Shown: positions 24,060 to 37,666, numbered from the stretch's first letter. The stretch is 64,000 nt of DNA from Ophthalmolycus amberensis (GCA_024529925.1 JAFEUB010000450.1:1-64000); one strand, 5' to 3'. Translations and numbers: made by a program. Notes: generated by a model not told the origin, from the letters alone.

Positions 24060-25508
24060 GACTGATATTGATTTTGCATTAAAACTATGGAAATATTTGC
24101 CTGCTGTTGGTCAAAAGAAGTGGAGTGATACCACACAGTTACACATTAACCATCAAGAGGCTCTCTTTGTTGGGGCCCCATTTTCTGGGGACAGCACGAC
24201 CTTTTTGGAGCCAAAGAACTGCAAGTCACGAGGCACACGCCTGAAAGATTATTAGTTTAGTTTTTTCTGAATTTTACTAAACCATCTTTGAAGCGAAAAA
24301 AAAATGAACTGAGGTGAAGACACCCAAGAGGGACTCATTAATGACTCTCCTTTATCTAAACTAGAGATGCAACACACAGCCTCCTGCACTCACACTCCCA
24401 TGGCCCCACTTCTCACATGGTGCACAACACTAAATAGCATCCGTTATTGACAATGCATCATGGTTTTTTGGGGAGCATGCAAAGCAACTGTGTCTATTAT
24501 CAATGTCAATATGCAGCAGCGCGATTGGGACTCGACCAGCTCTGTTTTGTCATGATAGACGGCTTCTTTCTCCCGCTGCGCACAGAAAGGTAAATATGAC
24601 TTGTGAAATTGTGACGGCGTTCAAAGCAGCACTAGCCATGCTGAGGCCTTTGTTCGGCGCCCCAGTAAATACAACCGGCGTCACTTTGGACGGCTGAAAG
24701 AAATCGGAATTCTCACAATAAGCCAATGGCATTGGGAGTGAGAAGATATGGGATTTTAAAATGAAGTGCACAAATCAGGATTTCTTTTTTTTATATATAT
24801 ATAAATAGTGGCATTTATTTATACGTAACACATTTTTTGTCAAGTCTATTCTGCAAGGTAACCAGTAACAATTCTCTGTCGGGGAAATGTAGCACGACAT
24901 TGTTTTCCTCTGAAGCAGAACACGGCATACAGTTGAGACGCATATTTTGTACGCACTTTAGGGGCCTTATATAAGTTATTTCGAGGTACAATGAGTTAGA
25001 ACAGTAACATAATTAAATATTTTTATCATAACAAATGGCGGTAAAGTCCTGAACCAGAGAGTATTTAACCGAACCCAAGGAGGCGCAGCATAGCGTGTGA
25101 AGATGTTTGTATAAGATTCTAGGTGCAGCTCCCTGATGAGTGATTGAGGGCACCTGGATGAAGATGTGGGTTACCTATATAAGGGCCTCCTTGCTCCGCC
25201 CTCGCTCTCTCTCTCATCAGGCTGACTAGATTCACGGGGCAATGAGTGCAGTGACTACCTTAGCTCTAAGTTGACCTTTCTTAAGGGAAGTTTGAGCAAT
25301 TTCAAGATGGTACTGCTCTGCAATAGACATAATGAATGAATGAATGAATGAATGAATGAAATTTATTTATATTGCGCTTTTCACAGACATAACATCACAA
25401 AGTGCTTAACAGAGCAGACATTTAACCCAGAAACCCAGAAACCCACTTACGCATGAGGATACCAACCTCCCAGTAAAAGTGGCATGAGTAGTACCACTCT
25501 CATCCTTA
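24060..25508. other. Distal part of the array unit, non-coding
   Basis: No gene is visible. It contains a short (TA)n stretch near 24793, a TATA-like site (cctatataaggg, about 25177) followed by a CT-rich tract, an (AATG)n microsatellite near 25331-25360, and tttatttatattgcgctttt, a motif seen in interspersed repeats. The same block recurs in units 3 and 4. The TATA/CT-rich segment looks like an LTR promoter region, but I cannot delimit an LTR. Confidence 0.4.
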
Positions 25509-25698
25509 TGCTGCGTTCACAACGGTCGCGTTGATTTTTTGACGCGCGTCGAGATTACATACAAAGTCTATGCACAGACGCGATGAGACTGGCGCGCTGC
25601 GATTTTGCGATGGCGCGGCGCGTTGGACGCGTTTTTGCGTTGGACGCCGCAAAATCGGCAACGCGCGAGTTGAAATTTTTCAACTTCTGCGAAATAAT
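25509..25698. mobile_element. Truncated Harbinger-like element at unit 2/3 junction
   Basis: It starts TGCTGCGTTCAC after catcctta, exactly like the complete element at 40588, but stops after gcgaaataat, where it is fused to the first bases of unit 3. This marks the duplication breakpoint. Confidence 0.8.
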
Positions 25699-25980
25699 AC
25701 TTCTGACAGAGTGAAATGTATCCGAAATGTTGGCGAGTTACTTACTACTACATTTTGTCCCCCCCCCCCTTTTTAAAGTAATAAGCTAAATATTATTTTA
25801 TTTTTTACCTGTGATGAATTTGATCGTCAAAATCAACTCCTGTGATATTATTGTAATAAAGCATGCATTGCTTTTCGAAGATATTACATTTCTGCAATGC
25901 CATTTAATTAAAAATAATCAGTGGAGACCTGGAGAACTTCTCCAGGATGAGGTACTGTGTATTGCCATGACTGATTCATC

Positions 25981-28051
25981 TAGGGCTGCAACTAACGATT
26001 ATTTTAATAATCGATTAATCGGGTGATTATTTTTTCGATTAATCGGATAAAAAAAAAAAAAAAGCATTAATTTCCAACCCTTTATTCAAAAACAGAACTG
26101 ATCTTCAGAAAGTGCACAAACAGGTTGCTCCTTGAACATCCCTGAGCTGTTAAAGTAATAATAAAAAAACAAAAAAACAAATGGACGAACACAAAAAACA
26201 TACACATGTGCACAAAAATATGTATATTTTTGTTTAAAGGGACCTGAGCTGTCATGGGGCGTTCACACCGGTCGCGTTGATTTTTTGACGCGCGTCGAGA
26301 TTACATACAAAGTCTATGCACAGACGCGATGAGACTGGCGCGCCGCGATTTTGCGATGGCGCGGCGCGTTGGACGCGTTATTGCAGTGCGGTGGACGCGG
26401 TGGACGCGTTGGACGCCGCAAAATCGCCAACGCGCAAGTTGAAATTTTTCAACTTCTGCGAAATAATCGCGTGACGCTGTGGCGCGATAGCCTATCAGCG
26501 TTGAGTTGCTGCTCCCGTCATCAGTGCCGTAGCTCCTGCCGATGCTGAATCACAAACAACAATGGAGGACAAATTAATAGTGGCGGTTTGTGGGTTCCCC
26601 GAGCTCTACGATACCTCATATCAATAGAGACCGGACCAAACTATGTGTATACATGTGTGTGTGTAAACCATACGGTACAAACAATGAATAGACGCTGCCG
26701 TATTTACGTCTACGTGACGTTATTGAGTGCTGGTGGAGCTGCTACGATGTTAGCATAGCCTAGCACCGATCCATCAGAGCTCCATTGAGAAGACAAGTAG
26801 CCTACAAATCGGCATCATTATGTAGTTATTTCGGAGTCCCTTTTTGTCGGAGAAGACAAGTACAAATCTGCATCATTATGTAGTTATTTCGGAGTCCCTT
26901 TTTGTCTGTTTATTTTCCGTTGAATCACAGCCAAATCAGTTTATGTTGTGTTCCTACAGCTGTAGTAAACAGCGACCGGTGGCTTGCTAGACACAGTGAA
27001 TACAGCTCGATACAATCCACGGAGCTCCTCTGAACAATATTATGAACCAGACATGACTGCGTTTGGCATTCCGACGTTTGAGGGACTTCCACAACACGTA
27101 CAAAGCAGCAATTGTCCTTATTCCTTTCACGGTTGATAGCGGAAAGTAATGGCGGCCAGGTGAACGGCTTCCAGTCGATAAACCACGCCCCCTCTCCGGC
27201 GCTACGAGATTTTGCGGCGTTTGGTCTGAACACGACCGGCGGCGCGTTGGACGCTTTTTTGCAGTGCGTTGGACGCGATTTTGCAGCGCGTCAAAAAATC
27301 AACGCGACCGGTGTGAACGCAGCATCAGAACAATAAATAATTTATCAAAAATAAAGTAAAATACAAATCAGAAAACTTAACAGGATTTGTTTGAACGTCA
27401 GAACTTGTTCTCTACACTACACTCACAAACTGAATCATCACCGTGGTGCTCCGGTGCCATATCATGTCGCTTTTGCACATCTTGCAATGAACACACCTTT
27501 TCAATTTATTAAGTGTGAAATGCTCCCACACCTTGGAAGACTTAGGTCGTACTGATTTCTCTGCCTCCGCCATGTTTCAGAACAACGTTACGGGTCCGAT
27601 GGTCTTTCCTCTGTTGTAAATTGTTTGATCGCATATTTACTTTTATTGTGAAGAGCATGAAAACGGAAGTGATTTTACTGTGAAGAGACAGGAAGTAGCA
27701 TGATACGTGCTTATTCATGACAACAATTATAACGATAAGTGAAAACCTAACGTATATGTCGGGTGCCAGAGTCTGTTCACTGTAACAGTTGTTAAACTGC
27801 AGATTTCAGGAAGTAAAGTGTTCCGTTCAAAACCAGACGTGTCTTGGTCGTCATTAGAAGCTCCACTTCACAACAACTGCTGTGCTCCGCTCTTTTTTTT
27901 CCTTTTTTTTCCTCAAACATCTCCGCGACTTATTGAGTTGCGTAATAATCGCGCGACACAACGAATCGATAATGAAATTTGATAATCGATAATGAAAACT
28001 ATTTTAATCATCGATTATTATCGATTTTATCGATTCGTTGTTGCAGCCCTA
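25981..28051. mobile_element. hAT-type MITE A, unit 3, carrying a nested insertion
   Basis: Same ends and GATTCATC flanks as unit 1. It is enlarged by the 1070-bp Harbinger-like element at 26255-27324. Confidence 0.85.
26255..27324. mobile_element. Harbinger-like MITE nested in MITE A, unit 3
   Basis: Left end tggggcgttcacaccggtcg and right end cgaccggtgtgaacgcagca form a terminal inverted repeat that continues through cgcgttgatttttt. It is flanked by the 3-bp duplication TCA. The uninterrupted site in unit 1 (ctgtcagaaca) confirms boundaries and duplication. A 3-bp duplication fits the PIF/Harbinger superfamily. No transposase is inside. It contains a two-copy repeat of about 60 bp (26791-26907) absent from the element at 40588. 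Confidence 0.8.
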
Positions 28052-28345
28052 GATTCATCTGTAGATTATTCTCTAAATTAATCGATTCGTTTTTGTTTTT
28101 TTATGTACGTCACAATTTTCCAACAACCCAATAGTCCAAAACCCACACACAAAAAATTATGATAAATCAAATATCAAAATAGCTGCTGATTCATTTTCTG
28201 CTGATAGACTAACTGTAAACTACTTGAGTAATGAAAAAAGTAAAAATTCTCTTGATTTCAGCTTCTTAAAACGGTAAACAGAAGAATTCTGTCGACAAAA
28301 CAAGACATTTGAGGACGCCGTCCCGGGCATTCACGACTAAAACAT

Positions 28346-28843
28346 TAGGGGTGTAACGATACGCGTATTCGTATTGAACCGTTCGGTACGAGGCTCACGG
28401 TTCGGTACGCATGACGAACCGAATACGTTTGAATTAAAAAAAAAAAAAAATTTTAATTTTATTTTTATTTTTTTTAAACCTTTATTTAACCAGGTAGTCC
28501 CATTGAGATTAAAAATCTCTTTTGCAAGATGTAAGTAACAATACAAGATGTAAGCAAGATGTAAGTAACAATACTACATAACATTAAGGAGCAGTTTTTG
28601 TTTTTTATGCTTATGTGTTGCTAAGAAGACACCCCAGAAGATGGGTCACTCAGGTATAGTTCCATCATTGTTCAAAGTCAAAGAATAACTTTATGATGTT
28701 AGTTTTAATGAATAAATATATTTTAAAATCAAGTACATTTCTCTGGCATTTATAGTTTTCTACTGTACCGAAACGTACCGAACCGTGGCTCCACTGTATC
28801 GTACCGAACACAACCGTGAGTTTTGTGAACCGTTACACCCCAA
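28346..28843. mobile_element. hAT-type MITE B, unit 3
   Basis: Same ends and flanks as the unit 1 copy, with minor substitutions. Confidence 0.8.
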
Positions 28844-30124
28844 TAAAACATGCAACGTGCCTCCCTTCATCCGACTCTCTCACTGACTCAAGTGAATACA
28901 AAAAAAAGCCCAGACAGTACTAAAAGCTTCCCAGCACAAGGAGAAGAAAAAAGTGTTACGAATGTACAAACACACACACACGTACAGGAGCCCACGGGGA
29001 CTCAAACATGCCCCGAGATCACACACAGCACGTTACACACTGATGAAAAGATGACAAGAAACAAATCTAGGTTAAAATACTGAACCTTACCCTCCACGTT
29101 ATGATGGTCGACGAGAAAACGCACGAAAAAGGAAGAAATAAAAACTCCCCAACTTCTACATCAGAGAAAAAAGGGAAACCGGTTGAGCGATCAGAATCTT
29201 CACTGGCATGAAGATTGAAATGTGTCATCTAGTCACATCACGTTGGTTGATTCCAATCCAAACTAATGTGTATGTAAACAAGGAAGGAGTCGAGCCTATT
29301 GGGCCATCCCAGGAGGAGGGGCAGTGAGAGGTTACAGGAAATTTCTTTGACCTGACATGTCTGTATCCAACAATTAACTTCCAAGTAGTTTGTTTGTTGA
29401 AATAATAAGATCAGTTGTTTGAATGTTTTTTGAAGATGATTACCAACCCTACCTTTAGGGCGCTATCATTTAAAAAAAAATAGAATGGAATTACAAGTAA
29501 ACACAGTAAGAGCCACTTTGGCCAGTTGCTAATCTAGCCTGGCATTACTTGATTTACATGGAACCTCCCTTTAATCTATTGTGTGGTAAAAACACATACC
29601 AAAGCACTTCTGCTGGTGGCTGAATCCCTGTCGCACTGGAGAGCATTTATGCTTTTGTTCTTTTGCAGTTTCTGTGTGGACTTCACAATAGTTGTGCAGA
29701 ACAAAATAAGCATTAATAAGAATTAAACCTCATTAGGTTCTTATGAGGCTGCTTTTAAAAGGGTAATCATAAGGGAGGAGATTGTAATTAAGACAATTAA
29801 GACACTGTGAATAAGTACAGGTTTCTTAATCAGTGGAAACAAGTCAATGAATGAATAAAGAAATGGTTTAATGGTGGTGGACGATCAAAGCTACACATTT
29901 TAAGTCACGCTCATGATGTGACTCAAGGGATCACAGAGTCGGTTTGTCGGTTGGTCGGTCGTCCATCAATCTGGTCCAGACTGAAGAATCTCAAAAACGA
30001 TTGGATGGATTATCATGGAATTAGGTACAGACATTCATGGTTCCCTGACAATGACAACTTTGGTGATCCCCTGACTTTTCATCAAGCGCCATCATCAGGT
30101 CAAAATTCAATTTGTCCAATTGTT

Positions 30125-30440
30125 TAGAGCTGCAACTAATGATCTGAAGTTGCCTATTAATATGTCAATTATTCTCTCGATTAAGTGTTTAGTTGTTTTC
30201 TGTCAATAAAATGGTGAAAAATGTTCCCTGAAGCCCGGGAAGGCGTCCTCAAATGTCTTGTTTTGTCGACAAAATTCTTGTTTACTGTTTCAAAGTAAAG
30301 AAACCAGAAAATATTCACATTTAAGAAGCTGAAATCAAGAGAATATTTACTTTTTTCATTTCTCAAACCGATTAATCGTGTAAAATAGTTGCTGAATAAT
30401 GAAATAGTTGACAACTAACCGCTTAATCATTGCAGCTCTA
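30125..30440. mobile_element. hAT-type MITE C, unit 3
   Basis: Near-identical copy of the 316-bp element. It is absent from unit 4 through a larger deletion. Confidence 0.7.
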
Positions 30441-31023
30441 CTTTGTTGGACTAAACACCTGCAAAACTATTGACATGTTAGCGTGCTTCATTGTAACTGC
30501 TAAACATCTGCATGTTCACACTGCCATTGTGAGCGTGGTAGTATACGGCTGTTAGCATGTTACGCAAAGCCGCTATAAAGATGTACAGCTTCACAGAGCA
30601 ACTACGGTTAGCTCTACGGCAGCGGTTCCCAAACTTTTTAGGCCGCGCACCCCCTTCTACATCCCGACCGGGTTCGCGCACCCTCCCCCCCCTTAATGAA
30701 AAAAAAAAAAGCAACAGAGCATAAAAATCGGACCAATGAGAGAACAGTTTGCTCGCGCGTGGCGTTTGTTTACAAGATTTAGTCCGCTGTTAAATGTTGC
30801 AGTGTGAACACAAACCGAACAAAGGGGCAACTGCAACATTGTATCATATTAATCCCTGAATCGGAACAAAGCAAACGAACTACGGGTGTGAAAACGCCCT
30901 GAAACACTGCAACAAAGTTTCAATAAATTTCAGTTACACGAGGCGTCACTTTTAAAGAGCAATACGGATGGCGAGGACACACGCACAGATTCAGAGGCAG
31001 ATTGCATCACATTTAATTTACAA

Positions 31024-31548
31024 TTAATGACCGACTAATGTAGCCAGGATGTCTTCGGACAAAGCATCGATGCGGCGCGACACAGTGTTGTTGGACACCG
31101 GGACCATGTCCAACTTTTTTGCTTCTTTCTCCCCAATCATACATTCCACCATCTCTCTGGCAGCTGGCAAGCACACGTCTTCGGCGATTGTGTGCGGTAG
31201 CCCCTTTCTCGCTATTCTGTAACTGACCAGATATGAAGCCCGTAGTGCGTCATTTATAGACCCAACACATGAATGAGACTGCAGTTGTTTTTGGCTGTTT
31301 TGTAACTCCTCCAATTTCGATTTAAAATATGTAAGGGGCTTTTGACTTGCACTGGCATGCTTGGTGTTCAGGTGGCGACGTAAATAAGAGGGCTTCAGAC
31401 TGTTAGCCAGAACCTCACTGCACACCACGCACTGTGGCTTTGGGGAATCTGCGTTGCCAATCCAAGTGAAGCCCAGACACAGATCATTTTCATCATATTT
31501 CCTCTTTTTTTTCCCAGTCTGATGCTCTCTCGTTTCCTCTTTTTTCAC
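31024..31548 (-). pseudogene. hAT transposase fragment (BED finger), unit 3, longest reading frame
   Basis: A 174-codon minus-strand frame has the BED-like finger (CVVC ... HLNTKH, residues about 40-65), then a segment resembling the start of the hAT catalytic region (IAEDVCLPAAREMV ... VPVSNNTVSRRI). It stops shortly after and the rest of the transposase is absent, so this is a deletion derivative unlikely to transpose itself. Residues 5' of the finger are affected by the CT repeat and a frame change. Confidence 0.75.
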
Positions 31549-31696
31549 CTTGACTCGATGGGCCGATGTGCTCCCGATTTGTCTGTGCTATCCCTTCCTC
31601 CTTTTCGGTCTCCTCCGTCTCATCTTCCTCTGACTCTGGCTCGATTTCTTCTCCCGGTCTCTCCCCAACGCACCTCTCCGTTCCCCTCGCCTCCGA

Positions 31697-31698
<2 letters not shown>

Positions 31699-31779
<81 letters not shown>

Positions 31780-31816
31780 CGCTCGCTCTCTCTCTCGCTC
31801 TCGCTCTCGCTCTGTC
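31699..31816. repeat. Expanded (CT)n microsatellite, unit 3
   Basis: About 115 bases of nearly pure CT with a few CG interruptions at the distal end. Units 1 and 2 have only a short tract here (about 19853, 23626). It lies in the 5' part of the transposase region, where it would encode alternating Arg-Glu on the minus strand. Confidence 0.9.
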
Positions 31817-33681
31817 CCTCTCCTCTTTTACGACTGATAGCTTCAGATGTCCCACTTGACAGTTTCCCCGATTTCAGCCAGTTTAGCATATTTAAATTAA
31901 TGTTGCTGAATGCATGAAGTTCGCTGTTAGCTGAGGTTAGCTGCACAAGCTAGGCTGGCTAGTGTGTACGACTGGCGGCAGGCGCAAGACTGCCGGAAGG
32001 AGCTCAAGTGCATTTATTAAATTGTACGTTTTTAATTTTAAATCTTACAAAGGGAATTTTTATGATTCATGTGTTTATTTTGTGAAAAATCCCACTTTTT
32101 AAATTAAAATTACATTTTTTTTAAAATATTTAATATTATTACACCATCAGACCGCCATTACACTTTTCCTCTCGCGCACCCCCTAGAGGCAGCTCGCGCA
32201 CCCCCAGGGTGGTTTTGAAAAGCTTGAGTACAGACTGATATTGATTTTGCATTAAAACTATGGAAATATTTGCCTGCTGTTGGTCAAAAGAAGTGGAGTG
32301 ATACCACACAGTTACACATTAACCATCAAGAGGCTCTCTTTGTTGGGGCCCCATTTTCTGGGGACAGCACGACCTTTTTGGAGCCAAAGAACTGCAAGTC
32401 ACGAGGCACACGCCTGAAAGATTATTAGTTTAGTTTTTTCTGAATTTTACTAAACCATCTTTGAAGCGAAAAAAAAATGAACTGAGGTGAAGACACCCAA
32501 GAGGGACTCATTAATGACTCTCCTTTATCTAAACTAGAGATGCAACACACAGCCTCCTGCACTCACACTCCCATGGCCCCACTTCTCACATGGTGCACAA
32601 CACTAAATAGCATCCGTTATTGACAATGCATCATGGTTTTTTGGGGAGCATGCAAAGCAGCTGTGTCTATTATCAATGTCAATATGCAGCAGCGCGATTG
32701 GGACTCGACCAGCTCTGTTTTGTCATGATAGACGGCTTCTTTCTCCCGCTGCGCACAGAAAGGTAAATATGACTTGTGAAATTGTGACGGCGTTCAAAGC
32801 AGCACTAGCCATGCTGAGGCCTTTGTTCGGCGCCCCACTAAATACAACCGGCGTCACTTTGGACGGCTGAAAGAAATCGGAATTCTCACAATAAGCCAAT
32901 GGCATTGGGAGTGAGAAGATATGGGATTTTAAAATGAAGTGCACAAATCAGGATTTCTTTTTTTTATATATATATAAATAGTGGCATTTATTTATACGTA
33001 ACACATTTTTTGTCAAGTCTATTCTGCAAGGTAACCAGTAACAATTCTCTGTCGGGGAAATGTAGCACGACATTGTTTTCCTCTGAAGCAGAACACGGCA
33101 TACAGTTGAGACGCATATTTTGTACGCACTTTAGGGGCCTTATATAAGTTATTTCGAGGTACAATGAGTTAGAACAGTAACATAATTAAATATTTTTATC
33201 ATAACAAATGGCGGTAAAGTCCTGAACCAGAGAGTATTTAACCGAACCCAAGGAGGCGCAGCATAGCGTGTGAAGATGTTTGTATAAGATTCTAGGTGCA
33301 GCTCCCTGATGAGTGATTGAGGGCACCTGGATGAAGATGTGGGTTACCTATATAAGGGCCTCCTTGCTCCGCCCTCGCTCTCTCTCTCATCAGGCTGACT
33401 AGATTCACGGGGCAATGAGTGCAGTGACTACCTTAGCTCTAAGTTGACCTTTCTTAAGGGAAGTTTGAGCAATTTCAAGATGGTACTGCTCTGCAATAGA
33501 CATAATGAATGAATGAATGAATGAATGAATGAAATTTATTTATATTGCGCTTTTCACAGACATAACATCACAAAGTGCTTAACAGAGCAGACATTTAACC
33601 CAGAAACCCAGAAACCCACTTACGCATGAGGATACCAACCTCCCAGTAAAAGTGGCATGAGTAGTACCACTCTCATCCTTA

Positions 33682-33871
33682 TGCTGCGTTCACAACGGTC
33701 GCGTTGATTTTTTGACGCGCGTCGAGATTACATACAAAGTCTATGCACAGACGCGATGAGACTGGCGCGCTGCGATTTTGCGATGGCGCGGCGCGTTGGA
33801 CGCGTTTTTGCGTTGGACGCCGCAAAATCGGCAACGCGCGAGTTGAAATTTTTCAACTTCTGCGAAATAAT
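33682..33871. mobile_element. Truncated Harbinger-like element at unit 3/4 junction
   Basis: Identical structure to the fragment at 25509-25698, again cut at gcgaaataat and fused to acttctgacag. Confidence 0.8.
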
Positions 33872-34153
33872 ACTTCTGACAGAGTGAAATGTATCCGAAA
33901 TGTTGGCGAGTTACTTACTACTACATTTTGTCCCCCCCCCCCTTTTTAAAGTAATAAGCTAAATATTATTTTATTTTTTACCTGTGATGAATTTGATCGT
34001 CAAAATCAACTCCTGTGATATTATTGTAATAAAGCATGCATTGCTTTTCGAAGATATTACATTTCTGCAATGCCATTTAATTAAAAATAATCAGTGGAGA
34101 CCTGGAGAACTTCTCCAGGATGAGGTACTGTGTATTGCCATGACTGATTCATC

Positions 34154-36225
34154 TAGGGCTGCAACTAACGATTATTTTAATAATCGATTAATCGGGTGAT
34201 TATTTTTTCGATTAATCGGATAAAAAAAAAAAAAAAGCATTAATTTCCAACCCTTTATTCAAAAACAGAACTGATCTTCAGAAAGTGCACAAACAGGTTG
34301 CTCCTTGAACATCCCTGAGCTGTTAAAGTAATAATTAAAAAACAAAAAAACAAATGGACGAACACAAAAAACATACACATGTGCACAAAAATATGTATAT
34401 TTTTGTTTAAAGGGACCTGAGCTGTCATGGGGCGTTCACACCGGTCGCGTTGATTTTTTGACGCGCGTCGAGATTACATACAAAGTCTATGCACAGACGC
34501 GATGAGACTGGCGCGCCGCGATTTTGCGATGGCGCGGCGCGTTGGACGCGTTATTGCAGTGCGGTGGACGCGGTGGACGCGTTGGACGCCGCAAAATCGC
34601 CAACGCGCAAGTTGAAATTTTTCAACTTCTGCGAAATAATCGCGTGACGCTGTGGCGCGATAGCCTATCAGCGTTGAGTTGCTGCTCCCGTCATCAGTGC
34701 CGTAGCTCCTGCCGGTGCTGAATCACAAACAACAATGGAGGACAAATTAATAGTGGCGGTTTGTGGGTTCCCCGAGCTCTACGATACCTCATATCAATAG
34801 AGACCGGACCAAACTATGTGTATACATGTGTGTGTGTGTAAACCATACGGTACAAACAATGAATAGACGCTGCCGTATTTACGTCTACGTGACGTTATTG
34901 AGTGCTGGTGGAGCTGCTACGATGTTAGCATAGCCTAGCACCGATCCATCAGAGCTCCATTGAGAAGACAAGTAGCCTACAAATCGGCATCATTATGTAG
35001 TTATTTCGGAGTCCCTTTTTGTCGGAGAAGACAAGTACAAATCGGCATCATTATGTAGTTATTTCGGAGTCCCTTTTTGTCGGTTTATTTTCCGTTGAAT
35101 CACAGCCAAATCAGTTTATGTTGTGTTCCTACAGCTGTAGTAAACAGCGACCGGTGGCTTGCTAGACACAGTGAATACAGCTCGATACAATCCACGGAGC
35201 TCCTCTGAACAATATTATGAACCAGACATGACTGCGTTTGGCATTCCGACGTTTGAGGGACTTCCACAACACGTACAAAGCAGCAATTGTCCTTATTCCT
35301 TTCACGGTTGATAGCGGAAAGTAATGGCGGCCAGGTGAACGGCTTCCAGTCGATAAACCACGCCCCCTCTCCGGCGCTACGAGATTTTGCGGCGTTTGGT
35401 CTGAACACGACCGGCGGCGCGTTGGACGCTTTTTTGCAGTGCGTTGGACGCGATTTTGCAGCGCGTCAAAAAATCAACGCGACCGGTGTGAACGCAGCAT
35501 CAGAACAATAAATAATTTATCAAAAATAAAGTAAAATACAAATCAGAAAACTTAACAGGATTTGTTTGAACGTCAGAACTTGTTCTCTACACTACACTCA
35601 CAAACTGAATCATCACCGTGGTGCTCCGGTGCCATATCATGTCGCTTTTGCACATCTTGCAATGAACACACCTTTTCAATTTATTAAGTGTGAAATGCTC
35701 CCACACCTGGAAGACTTAGGTCGTACTGATTTCTCTGCCTCCGCCATGTTTCAGAACAACGTTACGGGTCCGATGGTCTTTCCTCTGTTGTAAATTGTTT
35801 GATCGCATATTTACTTTTATTGTGAAGAGCATGAAAACGGAAGTGATTTTACTGTGAAGAGACAGGAAGTAGCATGATACGTGCTTATTCATGACAACAA
35901 TTATAACGATAAGTGAAAACCTAACGTATATGTCGGGTGCCAGAGTCTGTTCACTGTAACAGTTGTTAAACTGCAGATTTCAGGAAGTAAAGTGTTCCGT
36001 TCAAAACCAGACGTGTCTTGGTCGTCATTAGAAGCTCCACTTCACAACAACTGCTGTGCTCCGCTCTTTTTTTTCCTTTTTTTTCCTCAAACATCTCCGC
36101 GACTTATTGAGTTGCGTAATAATCGCGCGACACAACGAATCGATAATGAAATTTGATAATCGATAATGAAAACTATTTTAATCATCGATTATTATCGATT
36201 TTATCGATTCGTTGTTGCAGCCCTA
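34154..36225. mobile_element. hAT-type MITE A, unit 4, carrying a nested insertion
   Basis: Copy of the unit 3 element, including the nested Harbinger-like insertion and the GATTCATC flanks. Confidence 0.85.
34428..35499. mobile_element. Harbinger-like MITE nested in MITE A, unit 4
   Basis: Same ends and TCA flanks as the unit 3 copy, 1072 bp. Inherited by duplication, not a separate insertion. Confidence 0.8.
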
Positions 36226-36519
36226 GATTCATCTGTAGATTATTCTCTAAATTAATCGATTCGTTTTTGTTTTTTTATGTACGTCACAATTTTCTAACAA
36301 CCCAATAGTCCAAAACCCACACACAAAAAATTATGATAAATCAAATATCAAAATAGCTGCTGATTCATTTTCTGCTGATAGACTAACTGTAAACTACTTG
36401 AGTAATGAAAAAAGTAAAAATTCTCTTGATTTCAGCTTCTTAAAACGGTAAACAGAAGAATTCTGTCGACAAAACAAGACATTTGAGGACGCCGTCCCGG
36501 GCATTCACGACTAAAACAT

Positions 36520-37015
36520 TAGGGGTGTAACGATACGCGTATTCGTATTGAACCGTTCGGTACGAGGCTCACGGTTCGGTACGCATGACGAACCGAATAC
36601 GTTTGAATTAAAAAAAATAAAAAATTTAAATTTTATTTTTATTTTTTTTAAACCTTTATTTAACCAGGTAGTCCCATTGAGATTAAAAATCTCTTTTGCA
36701 AGATGTAAGTAACAATACAAGATGTAAGCAAGATGTAAGTAACAATACTACATAACATTAAGGAGCAGTTTTTGTTTTTTATGCTTATGTGTTGCTAAGA
36801 AGACACCCCAGAAGATGGGTCACTCAGGTATAGTTCCATCATTGTTCAAAGTCAAAGAATAACTTCATGATGTTAGTTTTAATGAATAAATATATTTTAA
36901 AATCAAGTACATTTCTCTGGCATTTAGTTTTCTACTGTACCGAAACGTACCGAACCGTGGCTCCACTGTATCGTACCGAACCCAACCGTGAATTTTGTGA
37001 ACCGTTACACCCCAA
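36520..37015. mobile_element. hAT-type MITE B, unit 4
   Basis: Same ends and TAAAACAT flanks as the other units. Confidence 0.8.
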
Positions 37016-37666
37016 TAAAACATGCAACGTGCCTCCCTTCATCCGACTCTCTCACTGACTCAAGTGAATACAAAAAAAAGCCCAGACAGTACTAAAAGCT
37101 TCCCAGCACAAGGAGAAGAAAAAAGTGTTACGAATGTACAAACACACACACACGTACAGGAGCCCACGGGGACTCAAACATGCCCCGAGATCACACACAG
37201 CACGTTACACACTGATGAAAAGATGACAAGAAACAAATGTAGGTTAAAATACTGAACCTTACCCTCCACGTTATGATGGTCGACGAGAAAACGCACGAAA
37301 AAGGAAGAAATAAAAACTCCCCAACTTCTACATCAGAGAAAAAAGGGAAACCGGTTGAGCGATCAGAATCTTCACTGGCATGAAGATTGAAATGTGTCAT
37401 CTAGTCACATCACGTTGGTTGATTCCAATCCAAACTAATGTGTATGTAAACAAGGAAGGAGTCGAGCCTATTGGGCCATCCCAGGAGGAGGGGCAGTGAG
37501 AGGTTACAGGAAATTTCTTTGCCGGACCTGACATGTCTGTATCCAACAATTAACTTCCAAGTAGTTTGTTTGTTGAAATAATAAGATCAGTTGTTTGAAT
37601 GTTTTTTGAAGATGATTACCAACCCTACCTTTAGGGCGCTATCATTTTTTTAAAAATAGAATGGAA

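Larger units (their letters stand above)
20210..25698. repeat. Tandem array unit 2 (5' part missing)
   Basis: Unit 2 begins at agaattctgtcgac, equivalent to position 16445 in unit 1, and runs to 25698. There it breaks inside a Harbinger-like element and joins unit 3. Offset to unit 1 is about 3773 bp over the shared part, and the aligned stretches I compared differ at only scattered bases. Confidence 0.85.
30620..32227 (-). mobile_element. hAT element D (ZBED/Charlie-like), unit 3
   Basis: Same ends as unit 2. Longer than unit 2 by about 100 bp because of the (CT)n expansion near the start of the coding region. Confidence 0.6.
25699..33871. repeat. Tandem array unit 3 (full length, 8173 bp)
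   Basis: This is the only full-length unit, bounded on each side by the same fusion (gcgaaataat joined to acttctgacag). It carries MITE A with a nested Harbinger-like insertion, then MITE B, MITE C, hAT D and the truncated Harbinger-like element. Confidence 0.85.

Noticed and set aside
25170..25260. Gene promoter at the TATA-like site in the array units
   Set aside because: No exon follows and the block is repeated with the units. More likely a retrotransposon remnant, but an LTR could not be delimited, so it is only mentioned within the unit description.
31522..31917. Long open frames of Ser-Leu or Arg-Glu repeats on both strands (also 38136-38585)
   Set aside because: They are translations of the CT microsatellite and exist only because the dinucleotide has no stop codon in any frame.
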